Assembly (NCBI GenBank): GCA_035515475.1
Contig: DATJBF010000048.1
Coordinates: forward strand, 1 to 64,000
DNA from: DATJBF01 sp035515475
GTDB taxonomy: Bacteria; Verrucomicrobiota; Verrucomicrobiia; Palsa-1439
Reading direction: 5' to 3'
DNA length: 64,000 bases
In this document: positions 50,033-58,954 of the stretch, piece by piece
How positions within the stretch are numbered: the stretch's first letter is position 1
Layout: the number at the start of each line of letters is the position of its first letter
Made by a program: the position numbers and the translations under genes
Notes under the pieces: generated by a model
What the model was told of the DNA's origin: nothing
Database searches by the model: none
The model's input: only the letters and a program-made list of their open reading frames with translations

Positions 50033-50650
50033 ATGGCACGGCGCAGTCATAAGGTTCCCAGTACGGAGCGGCGCACCCAAATCCTGCGGGCGGCGACGAA
50101 GCTGTTCGCTACGCAGGGATTCAACGGGACGACGACGCGCGAGATTGCCGACCGCGTGGGGGTGAAGGAGACGATCCTGTTCCGGCTCTTCCCCAGCAAA
50201 CGCGAGTTGTATTGGGCCGTCATCGATGAGAAGACCCGGGCCGTCTCCAGCCGCCAATTGCTGGAACGCCAACTCGCCGCGGCGGCGAACGAGCGGAAGA
50301 TGTTCGTGACGATCGCCCGGGACATTCTCGAGCGAAACACGAAGGATTCGACGCTGACCCGGCTGCTGTTGTTCAGCGGTCTCGAAGAGCACGGGCTGTC
50401 GGAGCGCTTTTTCCAGACCTACATCGCGGAATACTACGAGGTGCTCGCCAGCTACATTCGACGGCGCATCCGCGAGGGCGCCTACCGTCCCGTGGATCCG
50501 ATGCTGTCGGCGCGCGGGTTCCTCGGCATGGTGTTCAATTACTTCCTCATCCAAGAATTGTTCGGCGCGCACCGCCATCACAAGTTCGATATCCGACACG
50601 TCAGCGAAACGTTAACGGACATCTGGTTGAACGGAATGCAGAAGAAATGA
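50033..50650 (+). CDS. TetR-family transcriptional regulator
   Basis: 205 residues. N-terminal helix-turn-helix TQILRAATKLFATQGFNGTT, then TREIADRVGVKETILFRLFPSKREL, the standard TetR DNA-binding domain. C-terminal ligand domain lacks a recognised subfamily motif. The 4-bp overlap with the adaptor gene downstream puts it in the efflux operon, which it probably represses from the dyad at 50017-50032. Confidence 0.92.
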   Translation: MARRSHKVPSTERRTQILRAATKLFATQGFNGTTTREIADRVGVKETILFRLFPSKRELYWAVIDEKTRAVSSRQLLERQLAAAANERKMFVTIARDILERNTKDSTLTRLLLFSGLEEHGLSERFFQTYIAEYYEVLASYIRRRIREGAYRPVDPMLSARGFLGMVFNYFLIQELFGAHRHHKFDIRHVSETLTDIWLNGMQKK

Positions 50651-51825
50651 AGAATTCAAATTGCCAGGGATCCAATCGCAAACAAGCACCAAGATTCAAC
50701 GTGCGAAGTCCGCAACGGGGCGATTGGAGATTCGTTGGTGCGTGGGGCTGGATGCTGGGGGCGTTGCTGTTGGCCGGTTGCGGGCGCAAGGCAGCGCCGC
50801 CGGTGGTGCCGCCGCCGGAAGTCGCGGTGGTGACGATTGCGGCGGAGCCGGTTGTGCTGACGACCAAGTTACCGGGCCGCACGGCGCCGCACCTTATCGC
50901 GGAGATCCGTCCGCAGGTCAGCGGTCTGATCCAGAAACGGTTGTTCACGGAAGGCGCCGATGTGCAGGCCGGCCAGGCGCTGTATCAGATCGATCCCGCC
51001 CCCTTTCAGGCGGCGCTCGATAAGGCCACGGCCAACCTGATGGCGGTGCGATCGCGGGCCAAACGCGCCGAGGAATTGCTCGCGGCCAAGGCGGTCAGTC
51101 AGCAGGACTTCGACGATGCGGATGCCGCTCTAAAACAGGCCGAAGCAGAACTCGAAATGGCCCGCATCAATCTGGGGTACACCAAAATCACGGCACCGAT
51201 TGCCGGTCGGATCGGAACATCGAGCGTGACGGATGGCGCCATCGTGACGGCGTATCAGCCGGTGCCGTTGGCCACGATTCAGGAATTGGACCCGATCTAC
51301 GTGGATGTGCCGCAATCCACCGCTGATTTGCTGCGCTTGCGGGAGCGGTTGGCCAACGGGCAATTGACTCACGACGGCAACAACCAAAACGCGGTGCAAT
51401 TGATTCTCGAAGACGGCACGAAGTATCCACTGGAAGGGACGCTTCAGTTTCGCGACATCTCGGTGGACCCGTCCACGGCGACGGTGACGTTGCGGATGGT
51501 GTTCCCAAATCCGCAGGGCGTGCTGTTGCCAGGAATGTTCGTGCGAACCCTGGTAAAAGAGGGCGTCAGCGAAAACGCCATCCTCATTCCCCAGCAAGCC
51601 GTGATGCGTGATCCGAAGGGCAATCCGATGGCGTTGATTGTCAATGCCGCCGGTAAGGTGGAGTTGCGGATGCTCACGCTGGAACGGGCGATTGGCGACA
51701 ACTGGCTCGTGACCGCCGGGCTGGCTGCTGGCGACCATGTGATTGTCGAGGGACTCATCAAAGCCCGGCCCGGTATGGTCGTGAAAGCGGTCCCGTTTGA
51801 ACCAGCGCCCGCCCCGGCCCCCTGA
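50647..51825 (+). CDS. RND efflux periplasmic adaptor (AcrA/MexA type)
   Basis: 392 residues. Lipoprotein signal (MLGALLLAGCGRK), lipoyl-like halves (LIAEIRPQVSGLIQKRLFTE and ARINLGYTKITAPIAGRIGT), hairpin coiled coil (KAVSQQDFDDADAALKQAEA), beta-barrel and membrane-proximal domain. The N-terminal 35 residues before the hydrophobic stretch are unusually long; a later start could apply. Bridges the RND pump and an outer-membrane factor not present here. Confidence 0.92.
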   Translation: MKNSNCQGSNRKQAPRFNVRSPQRGDWRFVGAWGWMLGALLLAGCGRKAAPPVVPPPEVAVVTIAAEPVVLTTKLPGRTAPHLIAEIRPQVSGLIQKRLFTEGADVQAGQALYQIDPAPFQAALDKATANLMAVRSRAKRAEELLAAKAVSQQDFDDADAALKQAEAELEMARINLGYTKITAPIAGRIGTSSVTDGAIVTAYQPVPLATIQELDPIYVDVPQSTADLLRLRERLANGQLTHDGNNQNAVQLILEDGTKYPLEGTLQFRDISVDPSTATVTLRMVFPNPQGVLLPGMFVRTLVKEGVSENAILIPQQAVMRDPKGNPMALIVNAAGKVELRMLTLERAIGDNWLVTAGLAAGDHVIVEGLIKARPGMVVKAVPFEPAPAPAP

Positions 51826-51837
51826 CGGAGACCCGCG

Positions 51838-54800
51838 ATGCTATCCCGATTTTTTCTGGACCGGCCAGTCTTCGCGTGGGTCATCGCCATCATGCTGATG
51901 GTGTTGGGCGGTTTGGCCATCTACAACCTGCCCATTTCTCAATATCCGCCGATTGCGCCGCCATCCATCGCGATTGATTCCGTCTATCCCGGCGCCTCGG
52001 CGGAGACGGTGGAAAACAGCGTCACCCAGATCATCGAGTCGAAAATGACCGGCTTGGATGACATGCTCTACATCTCCGGCACGAGCGATTCCGCCGGGGC
52101 TTCGCGCATCGAATTGACCTTCAAGGCCGGCACGGATCCGAATCTGGCGTGGGCGAAAGTGCAGAACAAATTACAGCTCGCCATGGCCAGTTTGCCCGAA
52201 GTGGTTCAGCGCTCGGGCGTCACGGTCAGCAAATCCACGCGCAATTACCTGATCGTTGTCGGCCTGATCTCTGAAGACAACAGCATGGACAGCAATGATC
52301 TTCAGGACTACGCGTTCTCCAACGTCGAGAAAGTGCTCGCGCGCGTGCCGGGCGTCGGCGAAGTGGTCGAGTTCGGCGCGCAGTACGCCATGCGGGTCTG
52401 GCTGAATCCCGACAAACTGACCGATTATCACCTCACGATCGATGATGTGATTGCGGCGTTGAGTGCCTACAATGTCGAAGTGTCCGCCGGCCAGTTCGGC
52501 GGCGCCCCGGCGGTGAAAGGGCAGCGGCTGAACGCTTCCATCATTGTCCAGAATCTTCTGAAAACACCCGATCAATTTGCCCACATTCCGATCCGCACCA
52601 ACCCGGACGGCTCCGTCGTGCGCGTCCAAGATATCGGTCGCGTGGAACTCGGGTCGGAGTTTTACGATATGCTGCGGCATTACAACGGCAAGCCGGCGGC
52701 GGGCTTGGCCATCCGGCAGGAGCCGGGCGCCAACGCGCTGGCGACGGCCGACGCCGTGAGGGCGAAGATGGCGGAAATGAGCCGGTATTTCCCGCATGGG
52801 ATGAAGGTCATCTATCCGTACGACACCACGCCGTTTGTTCGCGTGGCCATTCACGAAGTCGTCAAGACGCTGTTTGAGGCGATTGTCCTGGTGTTTCTGG
52901 TGATGTGGCTGTTCATGGGCAACATCCGCGCCACACTGATTCCGACCATCGCGGTGCCGGTGGTCTTGTTGGGCACATTTGCCATGCTCGGGGTGTTCGG
53001 GTTTTCGATCAACATGCTGACGATGTTCGCGATGGTGCTGGCCATCGGGCTGTTGGTGGACGACGCCATCGTCGTGGTGGAAAACGTCGAGCGCATCATG
53101 GCCGAGGAAGGGCTGTCGCCGCGCGAGGCCACGATCAAATCCATGGGCCAGATCACCAGCGCGTTGATCGGCATCGGGTTGGTGCTGTCGGCCGTGTTTG
53201 GCCCGATGGCGTTCTTCCCCGGCTCGACCGGCATCATTTACCGGCAATTCTCCATCACCATCATCGCCGCGATGCTCTTGTCGGTGGTGGTCGCGTTGAT
53301 TCTGACGCCGGTGCTGTGCGCCGGGCTGCTCAGGCCGGTGCCCAAGGGACACGAGCCGGCGGAGCATGCCGTCTTTTTCCTGCGCCCATTTTTTCTCTGG
53401 TTTGACCGCATCTTTTTCTGGATTCGCAACCGATACGTCGGCGTGGTGGGGCATTCACTGGCGAAGAAAACCCGCTATCTCATTGTCTATGTGCTGATCG
53501 TTGTCGCGATTGGCTTGTTGTTCCTGCGGTTGCCCACGGCCTATTTGCCGGATGAGGATCAAGGGATTCTCTTTTCCCAAATCCTCCTGCCGGCGGGAAC
53601 CACCCTGGAGCAGACGCAGGCGGTGGCCGATCGGGTCCGAAACTATTTTGAGGAACACGAGAAAGACGCCGTGGCCTCCTGTTTCACGATCGCCGGCTTT
53701 GGGTTCTCGGGGCGCACGCAGAACAACGGCCTGGTGTTCGTCAAGTTGAAGGATTGGAAACTGCGTGACCGGCCCGAGTTACGGGCGGCGGCGGTGGCGG
53801 CGCGCGCCATGCGGGTGTTTTCCCAATTCCGCAACGCGCTGGCCTTTGTCTTCCCGCCGCCGGCGGTCGTGGAGTTGGGCAATGCCCGGGGCGTGGACTT
53901 TCAGTTGCTGGATCGCGGCGGGCTTGGTCACGCCGCGCTCATGGCCGCCCGCAACCAACTTCTTGGCCTGGCGGCCCAGGATCCACGGTTGGCGAACGTG
54001 CGTCCCAACGGCATGGAGGACGTGCCCCAATACCGGGTGGACGTGGACTGGGCCAAAGCCGGCACGCTCGGTGTGCCGATCACCTCGATTCACGACACCA
54101 TCGGGGCGGCATTCGGCAGCGCCTATGTCAACGACTTCATTCAAGCCGGTCGCGTCAAGCGCGTGTACGTCCAAGCGGATGCCCCTTACCGGATGTTGCC
54201 GTCCGACTTGGAGAAACTCTACGTGCGCAATCCCGAAGGCAAGATGGTGCCATTCACTTCCTTTGCCTCGACCCGATGGACAACCGGTTCCCCGCGATTG
54301 GAGCGGTTCAACGGGTTCCCGTCCATCAACATCTGGGGCGAGCCGGGCCCGGGCCGGAGTTCCGGCGAAGCGATGCAAGCGATGGAAGACATTGTCAAGA
54401 AGCTGCCGCAGGGGATCGGTTTTGACTGGAACGGGCTTTCCTACCAGGAACGGATCGCGACGGCGCAGGGGCCGATTCTCTACGCGTTCTCGATTCTGGT
54501 GATCTTCCTGTGCGTGGCGGCGCTGTACGAAAGTTGGACCATCCCGTTTGTGAACCTGCTGATGCTGCCGCTGGGCGTGTTCGGCGCCATCGTCGCAACC
54601 TCACTGCGTCACCTACACAACGACGTCTATTTCCAGATCGGCTTCCTCACCACCATGGGGCTGTCGACGAAGAACGCCATCCTGATCATCCAGTTCATCA
54701 AAGAACAGATGCGCCAAGGCATGGGACTGAGCGAAGCCACTCTGGCCGCGGTGCGCATCCGGTTTCGCCCCGTCATCATGACTTCCCTGGCCTTCTTCTT

Positions 54801-54987
54801 CGGCACGCTGCCGCTGGCCCTCGCCACCGGCGCTGGTGCCGGCGCGATGAACGCCATCGGCACCGCCGTCACCGGCGGAATGCTCTCGGCTACGTTCATC
54901 GATCTGATCTTCATCCCGTTGTTCTTCGTGGTGATCTCCCACCTGTTTGCCAGCAAGAAGCAGTCGCCGGTGCCGAAGATAAACTGA
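51838..54987 (+). CDS. RND multidrug efflux transporter (AcrB/MexB, HAE1 type)
   Basis: 1049 residues, full length. N-terminal FFLDRPVFAWVIAIMLMVLG, porter-domain YPGASAETVENSVTQIIE, the proton-relay Asp pair in TM4 (IGLLVDDAIVVVENVERIM), and C-terminal TM region GLSTKNAILIIQFIKEQMRQ plus RFRPVIMTSLAFFFGTLPLA. Drug/proton antiporter of the inner membrane. 12 bp after the adaptor. No outer-membrane factor gene follows; a fragment of another RND pump does. Confidence 0.95.
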   Translation: MLSRFFLDRPVFAWVIAIMLMVLGGLAIYNLPISQYPPIAPPSIAIDSVYPGASAETVENSVTQIIESKMTGLDDMLYISGTSDSAGASRIELTFKAGTDPNLAWAKVQNKLQLAMASLPEVVQRSGVTVSKSTRNYLIVVGLISEDNSMDSNDLQDYAFSNVEKVLARVPGVGEVVEFGAQYAMRVWLNPDKLTDYHLTIDDVIAALSAYNVEVSAGQFGGAPAVKGQRLNASIIVQNLLKTPDQFAHIPIRTNPDGSVVRVQDIGRVELGSEFYDMLRHYNGKPAAGLAIRQEPGANALATADAVRAKMAEMSRYFPHGMKVIYPYDTTPFVRVAIHEVVKTLFEAIVLVFLVMWLFMGNIRATLIPTIAVPVVLLGTFAMLGVFGFSINMLTMFAMVLAIGLLVDDAIVVVENVERIMAEEGLSPREATIKSMGQITSALIGIGLVLSAVFGPMAFFPGSTGIIYRQFSITIIAAMLLSVVVALILTPVLCAGLLRPVPKGHEPAEHAVFFLRPFFLWFDRIFFWIRNRYVGVVGHSLAKKTRYLIVYVLIVVAIGLLFLRLPTAYLPDEDQGILFSQILLPAGTTLEQTQAVADRVRNYFEEHEKDAVASCFTIAGFGFSGRTQNNGLVFVKLKDWKLRDRPELRAAAVAARAMRVFSQFRNALAFVFPPPAVVELGNARGVDFQLLDRGGLGHAALMAARNQLLGLAAQDPRLANVRPNGMEDVPQYRVDVDWAKAGTLGVPITSIHDTIGAAFGSAYVNDFIQAGRVKRVYVQADAPYRMLPSDLEKLYVRNPEGKMVPFTSFASTRWTTGSPRLERFNGFPSINIWGEPGPGRSSGEAMQAMEDIVKKLPQGIGFDWNGLSYQERIATAQGPILYAFSILVIFLCVAALYESWTIPFVNLLMLPLGVFGAIVATSLRHLHNDVYFQIGFLTTMGLSTKNAILIIQFIKEQMRQGMGLSEATLAAVRIRFRPVIMTSLAFFFGTLPLALATGAGAGAMNAIGTAVTGGMLSATFIDLIFIPLFFVVISHLFASKKQSPVPKIN

Positions 54988-55299
54988 CCAGCCACAGCCG
55001 ACCAGGGCTGCGTGGTTCGCTTTCGTCCGATCATGATGACCACGATGGCGGCCCTGATGGGCACGCTCCCCATCGCCCTCGGTTACGGCGCCGGCGCCGA
55101 GTCCCGTCGTCCGCTCGGTCTGGCCGTCGTTGGCGGACTCATCTTCTCACAACTCGTCACGTTGTACCTCACGCCCGTGTTTTACACGTTCATGGAATCC
55201 ACACACGCCTGGGTCAACCGCCGGCTGGGCCGCGATCGCCAGGCCGCATCGGCGACGGTTCAGCCGCGCGTGCCGGAGCCCGTCCCGGCCGAGAATTGA
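54988..55299 (+). pseudogene. C-terminal fragment of a second RND pump (MdtB/MdtC type)
   Basis: Immediately after the RND stop, in the same frame, QGCVVRFRPIMMTTMAALMG then TLPIALGYGAGAESRRPLGL, VVGGLIFSQLVTLYLTPVFY match the C-terminal 80 residues of MdtB/C-like RND pumps. The AESRRPLG and TLYLTPV wording differs from the HAE1 pump just upstream (GAGAGAMNAIG), so it is a fragment of a different gene rather than a duplication. A GTG at 55012 could start a 95-residue frame, but a functional product is unlikely. Confidence 0.7.
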
Positions 55300-55404
55300 C
55301 CGCGCCCGGGGCCCGCCCGATTTTCCCGAACCGGCCACCGTGCAACGAAAATGTTGCAAATCACGGCCAATTTCGCTATAGGCCTGTCCAAAGGAGGCTT
55401 ACTG

Positions 55405-56184
55405 ATGAAGAAACATCTTCGGGTCGTACTCGTGGTTGTTTCCTGTCTGTTATCCGTACTTCTCGTGGGGGTGGTCAGTGCCGCACCAACGCAGAACTTC
55501 GGTCCCAGACCCAGCAGTGCGACGGAAACTGAGACAGCCAAGGCCCCGGCACCCGTGGTGACCAAGGCACCGAAAGCCGCCGCACCGGCAAAAGTCGAGG
55601 CCCCGAAACCGGAGGCGCCCAAGGCGGTGGCAGCCGCGGATTCCGCGGAGTTGAGCAAGTTGCGTGGGGAACTCGACGCCGCTCGCGCGGAATCGAAGAA
55701 GAGCGCGTCTCGCGTCGCGGACTTGGAGAAAGAAAACCATGAACTCGGCGCCAAACTGACCACTACCGAGAAAAAGGCCGACGCCCTGTCGGCGGACGCT
55801 GCCGAGCTCAAGAGTGCTCGAGCCGACCTGGACAAGGCCCGTGCCGAGTCGGCCCAGCTGAAGAAGCAGGTTTCAGCCAAACCAGCGGTCGATCCCGGTG
55901 AAGTCAAGCGTCTGGAGGTTCAACTGGGCGACGCGCGCCAGGAGGCCGAGCAGGCAAGGAAGAAGAGCGACGCGCGGATCCATGAACTGGAGAAACAGAA
56001 TAGCGATCTGTCGACGAAGCTCGCGGCCACACCGGCCGAAGCACCCGATGCACGGATCATGAAACGGTTGCGCGACGAGAATTCGTATCTGCGTAACTTG
56101 CTCGATACGTACGCCGCCGACAATCCCGAATTGAAGGGCCAACTGCGCCGGCACGAGCAAGCCGAGAAAAAGGGCGGACAGTAG
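55405..56184 (+). CDS. Secreted coiled-coil protein
   Basis: 259 residues. Signal peptide (MKKHLRVVLVVVSCLLSVLL ... VVSA), an Ala/Pro/Lys-rich linker (about 40-85), and a long coiled coil (about 88-225; ELSKLRGELDAARAESKKSA, ESAQLKKQVSAKPAVDPGEV). C-terminus basic with DARIMKRLRDENSYLRNLLD. RBS AAGGAGG is excellent. Likely periplasmic structural or regulatory protein; no family recognised. Confidence 0.7.
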   Translation: MKKHLRVVLVVVSCLLSVLLVGVVSAAPTQNFGPRPSSATETETAKAPAPVVTKAPKAAAPAKVEAPKPEAPKAVAAADSAELSKLRGELDAARAESKKSASRVADLEKENHELGAKLTTTEKKADALSADAAELKSARADLDKARAESAQLKKQVSAKPAVDPGEVKRLEVQLGDARQEAEQARKKSDARIHELEKQNSDLSTKLAATPAEAPDARIMKRLRDENSYLRNLLDTYAADNPELKGQLRRHEQAEKKGGQ

Positions 56185-56350
56185 CATACGCCGGACACCC
56201 GCCACGAAAGTCGCTCCGGATTCGCCGGGACGGCACTCGTGGTTGGCCGGTGGACACGGTGGAAAGTGTTGACGGGCGAAACGGCGCAGACTTATAAGTT
56301 TCGCCGGAAACCGTTCGCAAACCGAAGCGCTTCGACGGAAGGAGGTTGAT

Positions 56351-56455
56351 ATGGCTGAATCGGCATTGATCTTTCTCGGACTGGTGATTCTGGCGATTGT
56401 GAATTTCCTGGGGTTTCGCCAACTCACCAAGGCCCTGCAAGAAAAGAAGGGCTGA
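56351..56455 (+). CDS. 34-residue single-span membrane protein
   Basis: MAESALIFLGLVILAIVNFL then GFRQLTKALQEKKG. One hydrophobic helix (about 4-21) and a basic amphipathic tail. Strong AAGGAGGTTGAT Shine-Dalgarno 5-8 bases before the ATG. No family recognised; the gap to the preceding coiled-coil gene is 166 bp. Confidence 0.55.
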   Translation: MAESALIFLGLVILAIVNFLGFRQLTKALQEKKG

Positions 56456-56729
56456 CGTTCCCAGCCTCAACGTTCGGAGGCCGCCGAAGGATTGCGCTGT
56501 GTCAGCCGTCGCCCGGGCGACCCGCTGATGCGGTCCAGCGTATGTCCGATGCCCGGAGACGCCCCGCTTGCCAGCGACGAGGCTACGCCTGCGCCTGCTG
56601 GCGGGAGCGGGCCCGGTCGTTTGAGGTTTGATTTGGCGGCCCAACCGTGCCAAGCTGCGCCAGAGGTTGCGGGCCATTACAGACGATGCCACCAGGGACA
56701 ACCCGGGATTTGAGGAGAAAACGTTTGCT

Positions 56730-57332
56730 ATGAGAGCCGTATCGATGATTGCTGCGGGAGCCATGGCAATGCTCCTGGGCACAACCGCATCGGGATTGGA
56801 TACATACAAGGTCGATCCCGCCCATACGTCCATTGCGTTTGCGATCGACCATATGGTGATCAACACGGTGCACGGGCGGTTCCGCCAGTTTGACGGCTCG
56901 ATCGGCGTCGATCCCGATAACGGCAACGCACTCAAGGAAGCCACCGCCACGATTCAGGCAAAGAGCATCGACACGGACATTGCCAAGCGCGACGACCACC
57001 TGCGGAGTGCGGACTTCTTCGACGTGGATAAGTTCCCGACGATTACCTTCGAGGGCCGGGAAGTCCGCAAACAGGGCGACGACCAGGTGCTGGTCGGCAA
57101 GCTGACCATGCACGGCGTCACCCGGGAAATCTCGTTGCCGTTCAAGCTCAAGGGCCCGATCAATACGATGGGGCGGACACGTGTGGCGCTCGCCGTGAAC
57201 GCGAAGCTCAACCGCAAGGATTACGGGCTCACCTGGAACAAGGTTCTCGACGCGGGCGGCCTGATGGTCGGCAATGAGGTCACGATCCAAATCGATGCCG
57301 AACTCGTCAAGGCGGCCGGCGAGAGGAAGTGA
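56730..57332 (+). CDS. YceI-family periplasmic protein
   Basis: 200 residues. Signal peptide (MRAVSMIAAGAMAMLLG), then the lipocalin-like YceI barrel: YKVDPAHTSIAFAIDHMV, GRFRQFDGSI, DDHLRSADFFDVDKFPTITF, and GKLTMHGVTREISLPFKL. Family members bind long-chain isoprenoids. RBS TGAGGAGAAA. Function in this organism unknown. Confidence 0.9.
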   Translation: MRAVSMIAAGAMAMLLGTTASGLDTYKVDPAHTSIAFAIDHMVINTVHGRFRQFDGSIGVDPDNGNALKEATATIQAKSIDTDIAKRDDHLRSADFFDVDKFPTITFEGREVRKQGDDQVLVGKLTMHGVTREISLPFKLKGPINTMGRTRVALAVNAKLNRKDYGLTWNKVLDAGGLMVGNEVTIQIDAELVKAAGERK

Positions 57333-57428
57333 CGTGGCCACCCCGACGGAACCAACACCACCCGCCGTCAGCCACGACCACCCCAGCCTCTCCGGCGATT
57401 GGGGAACCCTGCTGCGTGGAGGCCGGAA

Positions 57429-58286
57429 ATGATTGGCAAACAATCATTCGGGCGCACGGGCCACCTGAGCATGCGCACCATCTTGGGCGGAGCCGCGCTC
57501 GCGCACGTCACCCAGGACGAGGCGGATACGGCCATCGAGTTGGCCCTCAACCACGGCGTCAATCACGTCGACACCGCTTCCAGCTACGGCGACTCCGAAT
57601 TGCTGCTCGGGTCATGGATCCGTCGCAACAACAAGTCGTTCTTTCTGGCGACCAAGACCGGGGAACGCAGCGCGTCCAAGGCACGCACCGATCTGTACCG
57701 GTCGCTCGATCGACTGCAGGTGCAGCAGATCGATCTCTGGCAACTGCATTGCCTGGTCGACCCGGAAGATTGGGAAGTGGCCTTCGGTCCCGGCGGCGTG
57801 ATGGAACTGGCGGTCGAGGCCCGCAACGAAAAGCTTATCCGGTTCATCGGCATCACGGCGCACGGCTTGAACGCGCCCCAGATGCTTCAACGCTCTCTCG
57901 ACCGATTTGATTTCGACTCGGTGATGGTGGCGTACAACTACGTCCTCGCACAGAACCCCCGGTACCTGGCCGATTTCAATGCCCTGTGGGAGATTTGCAA
58001 GGCGCGAAATACCGCAGTCCAAACCAGCAAGGCCATCGTGCGCGGCCCGTGGGGTGATCACCGCCGGACGCGGACGACCTGGTATCGGCCAGTGGAAAAC
58101 CAGGCTGACATCGACCGGCTGGTCCACTGGTTGCTCGGCCACCGCGGCCTCTTCTTGAGCACGGTCAGCGATGCCAAACTGCTGCCCAAGGTCCTCGACG
58201 CCGCCAACCGATTCAACGCGCCGCCTCCCGACGAAGAACTGCAGGAATTGGTGACCCGCCTCGAACTCGCTCCGATTTTCCTCTGA
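57429..58286 (+). CDS. Aldo/keto reductase-family protein
   Basis: 285 residues of TIM-barrel AKR type. SFGRTGHLSMRTILGGAALA, NHVDTASSYGDSELLLGSWI (Asp/Tyr of the active site), FLATKTGERSA (catalytic Lys) and IDLWQLHCL, IRFIGITAHGL. Shorter than typical AKRs (about 310-330), and the C-terminal NADPH-binding region is different from classic members. Substrate unknown. Confidence 0.85.
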   Translation: MIGKQSFGRTGHLSMRTILGGAALAHVTQDEADTAIELALNHGVNHVDTASSYGDSELLLGSWIRRNNKSFFLATKTGERSASKARTDLYRSLDRLQVQQIDLWQLHCLVDPEDWEVAFGPGGVMELAVEARNEKLIRFIGITAHGLNAPQMLQRSLDRFDFDSVMVAYNYVLAQNPRYLADFNALWEICKARNTAVQTSKAIVRGPWGDHRRTRTTWYRPVENQADIDRLVHWLLGHRGLFLSTVSDAKLLPKVLDAANRFNAPPPDEELQELVTRLELAPIFL

Positions 58287-58346
58287 CGGACGGAGGTTGT
58301 CAAATTGCCACCGGTCTTCCGTGGTGCGATTTGATATAGTCGTCCC

Positions 58347-58898
58347 ATGCGAAAATTGCCGCGCTCGTTTTATGATCGGGACACGATTGCCGTTGCCCGG
58401 GAACTCCTTGGGAAACACCTGGTTCACGTGGAGCGCGGTCGGGAGCGGGTCGGCCGGATTGTGGAGGTGGAAGCGTATCTCGGCCCGCACGATCTGGCGG
58501 CGCATTCGTCCCGAGGATTGACCGGGCGCACGAAAGTCATGTTCGGGCCGCCGGGCCACGCTTACGTGTACCTGATCTACGGCGTGTACTACTGCATGAA
58601 CGTGGTGACGGACCGCGAAGGCCACGCCTCGGCCGTATTACTGCGCGCGATCGAGCCCGTGAAAAACGTCGATGGACGCACCCAAGGGCCGGGCCTGCTC
58701 TGCCAAGCGATGCACATCGACAAACGCCTCAACGCGCACGACCTGCTCAGCGACGATTTCTACGTGGCACCGGCGCCCACACCCGAACGGTTCGCGGTCG
58801 TCAAACGGCCGCGGGTGGGCGTGGATTACGCCGGCTCATGGGCGAAACGGCACCTGCGATTCTACATCAAAGGCAATCCGTTTGTCTCCCGGCCGTAG
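58347..58898 (+). CDS. mpg: 3-methyladenine DNA glycosylase (MPG/AAG family)
   Basis: 183 residues. YDRDTIAVARELLGKHLVHV, IVEVEAYLGPHDLAAHSSRG (Glu general base), GPPGHAYVYLIYGVYYCMNV, and GRTQGPGLLCQAMHIDKRLN. Removes alkylated adenine in base excision repair. Complements ogt elsewhere in the window. Separate promoter-like sequence with GATATAGT just upstream. Confidence 0.93.
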   Translation: MRKLPRSFYDRDTIAVARELLGKHLVHVERGRERVGRIVEVEAYLGPHDLAAHSSRGLTGRTKVMFGPPGHAYVYLIYGVYYCMNVVTDREGHASAVLLRAIEPVKNVDGRTQGPGLLCQAMHIDKRLNAHDLLSDDFYVAPAPTPERFAVVKRPRVGVDYAGSWAKRHLRFYIKGNPFVSRP

Positions 58899-58954
58899 CC
58901 GAAAATCCGTCCTTGACCGTCTCTCCCGCGTCGTACAGGCTGGAATTGAACTTC

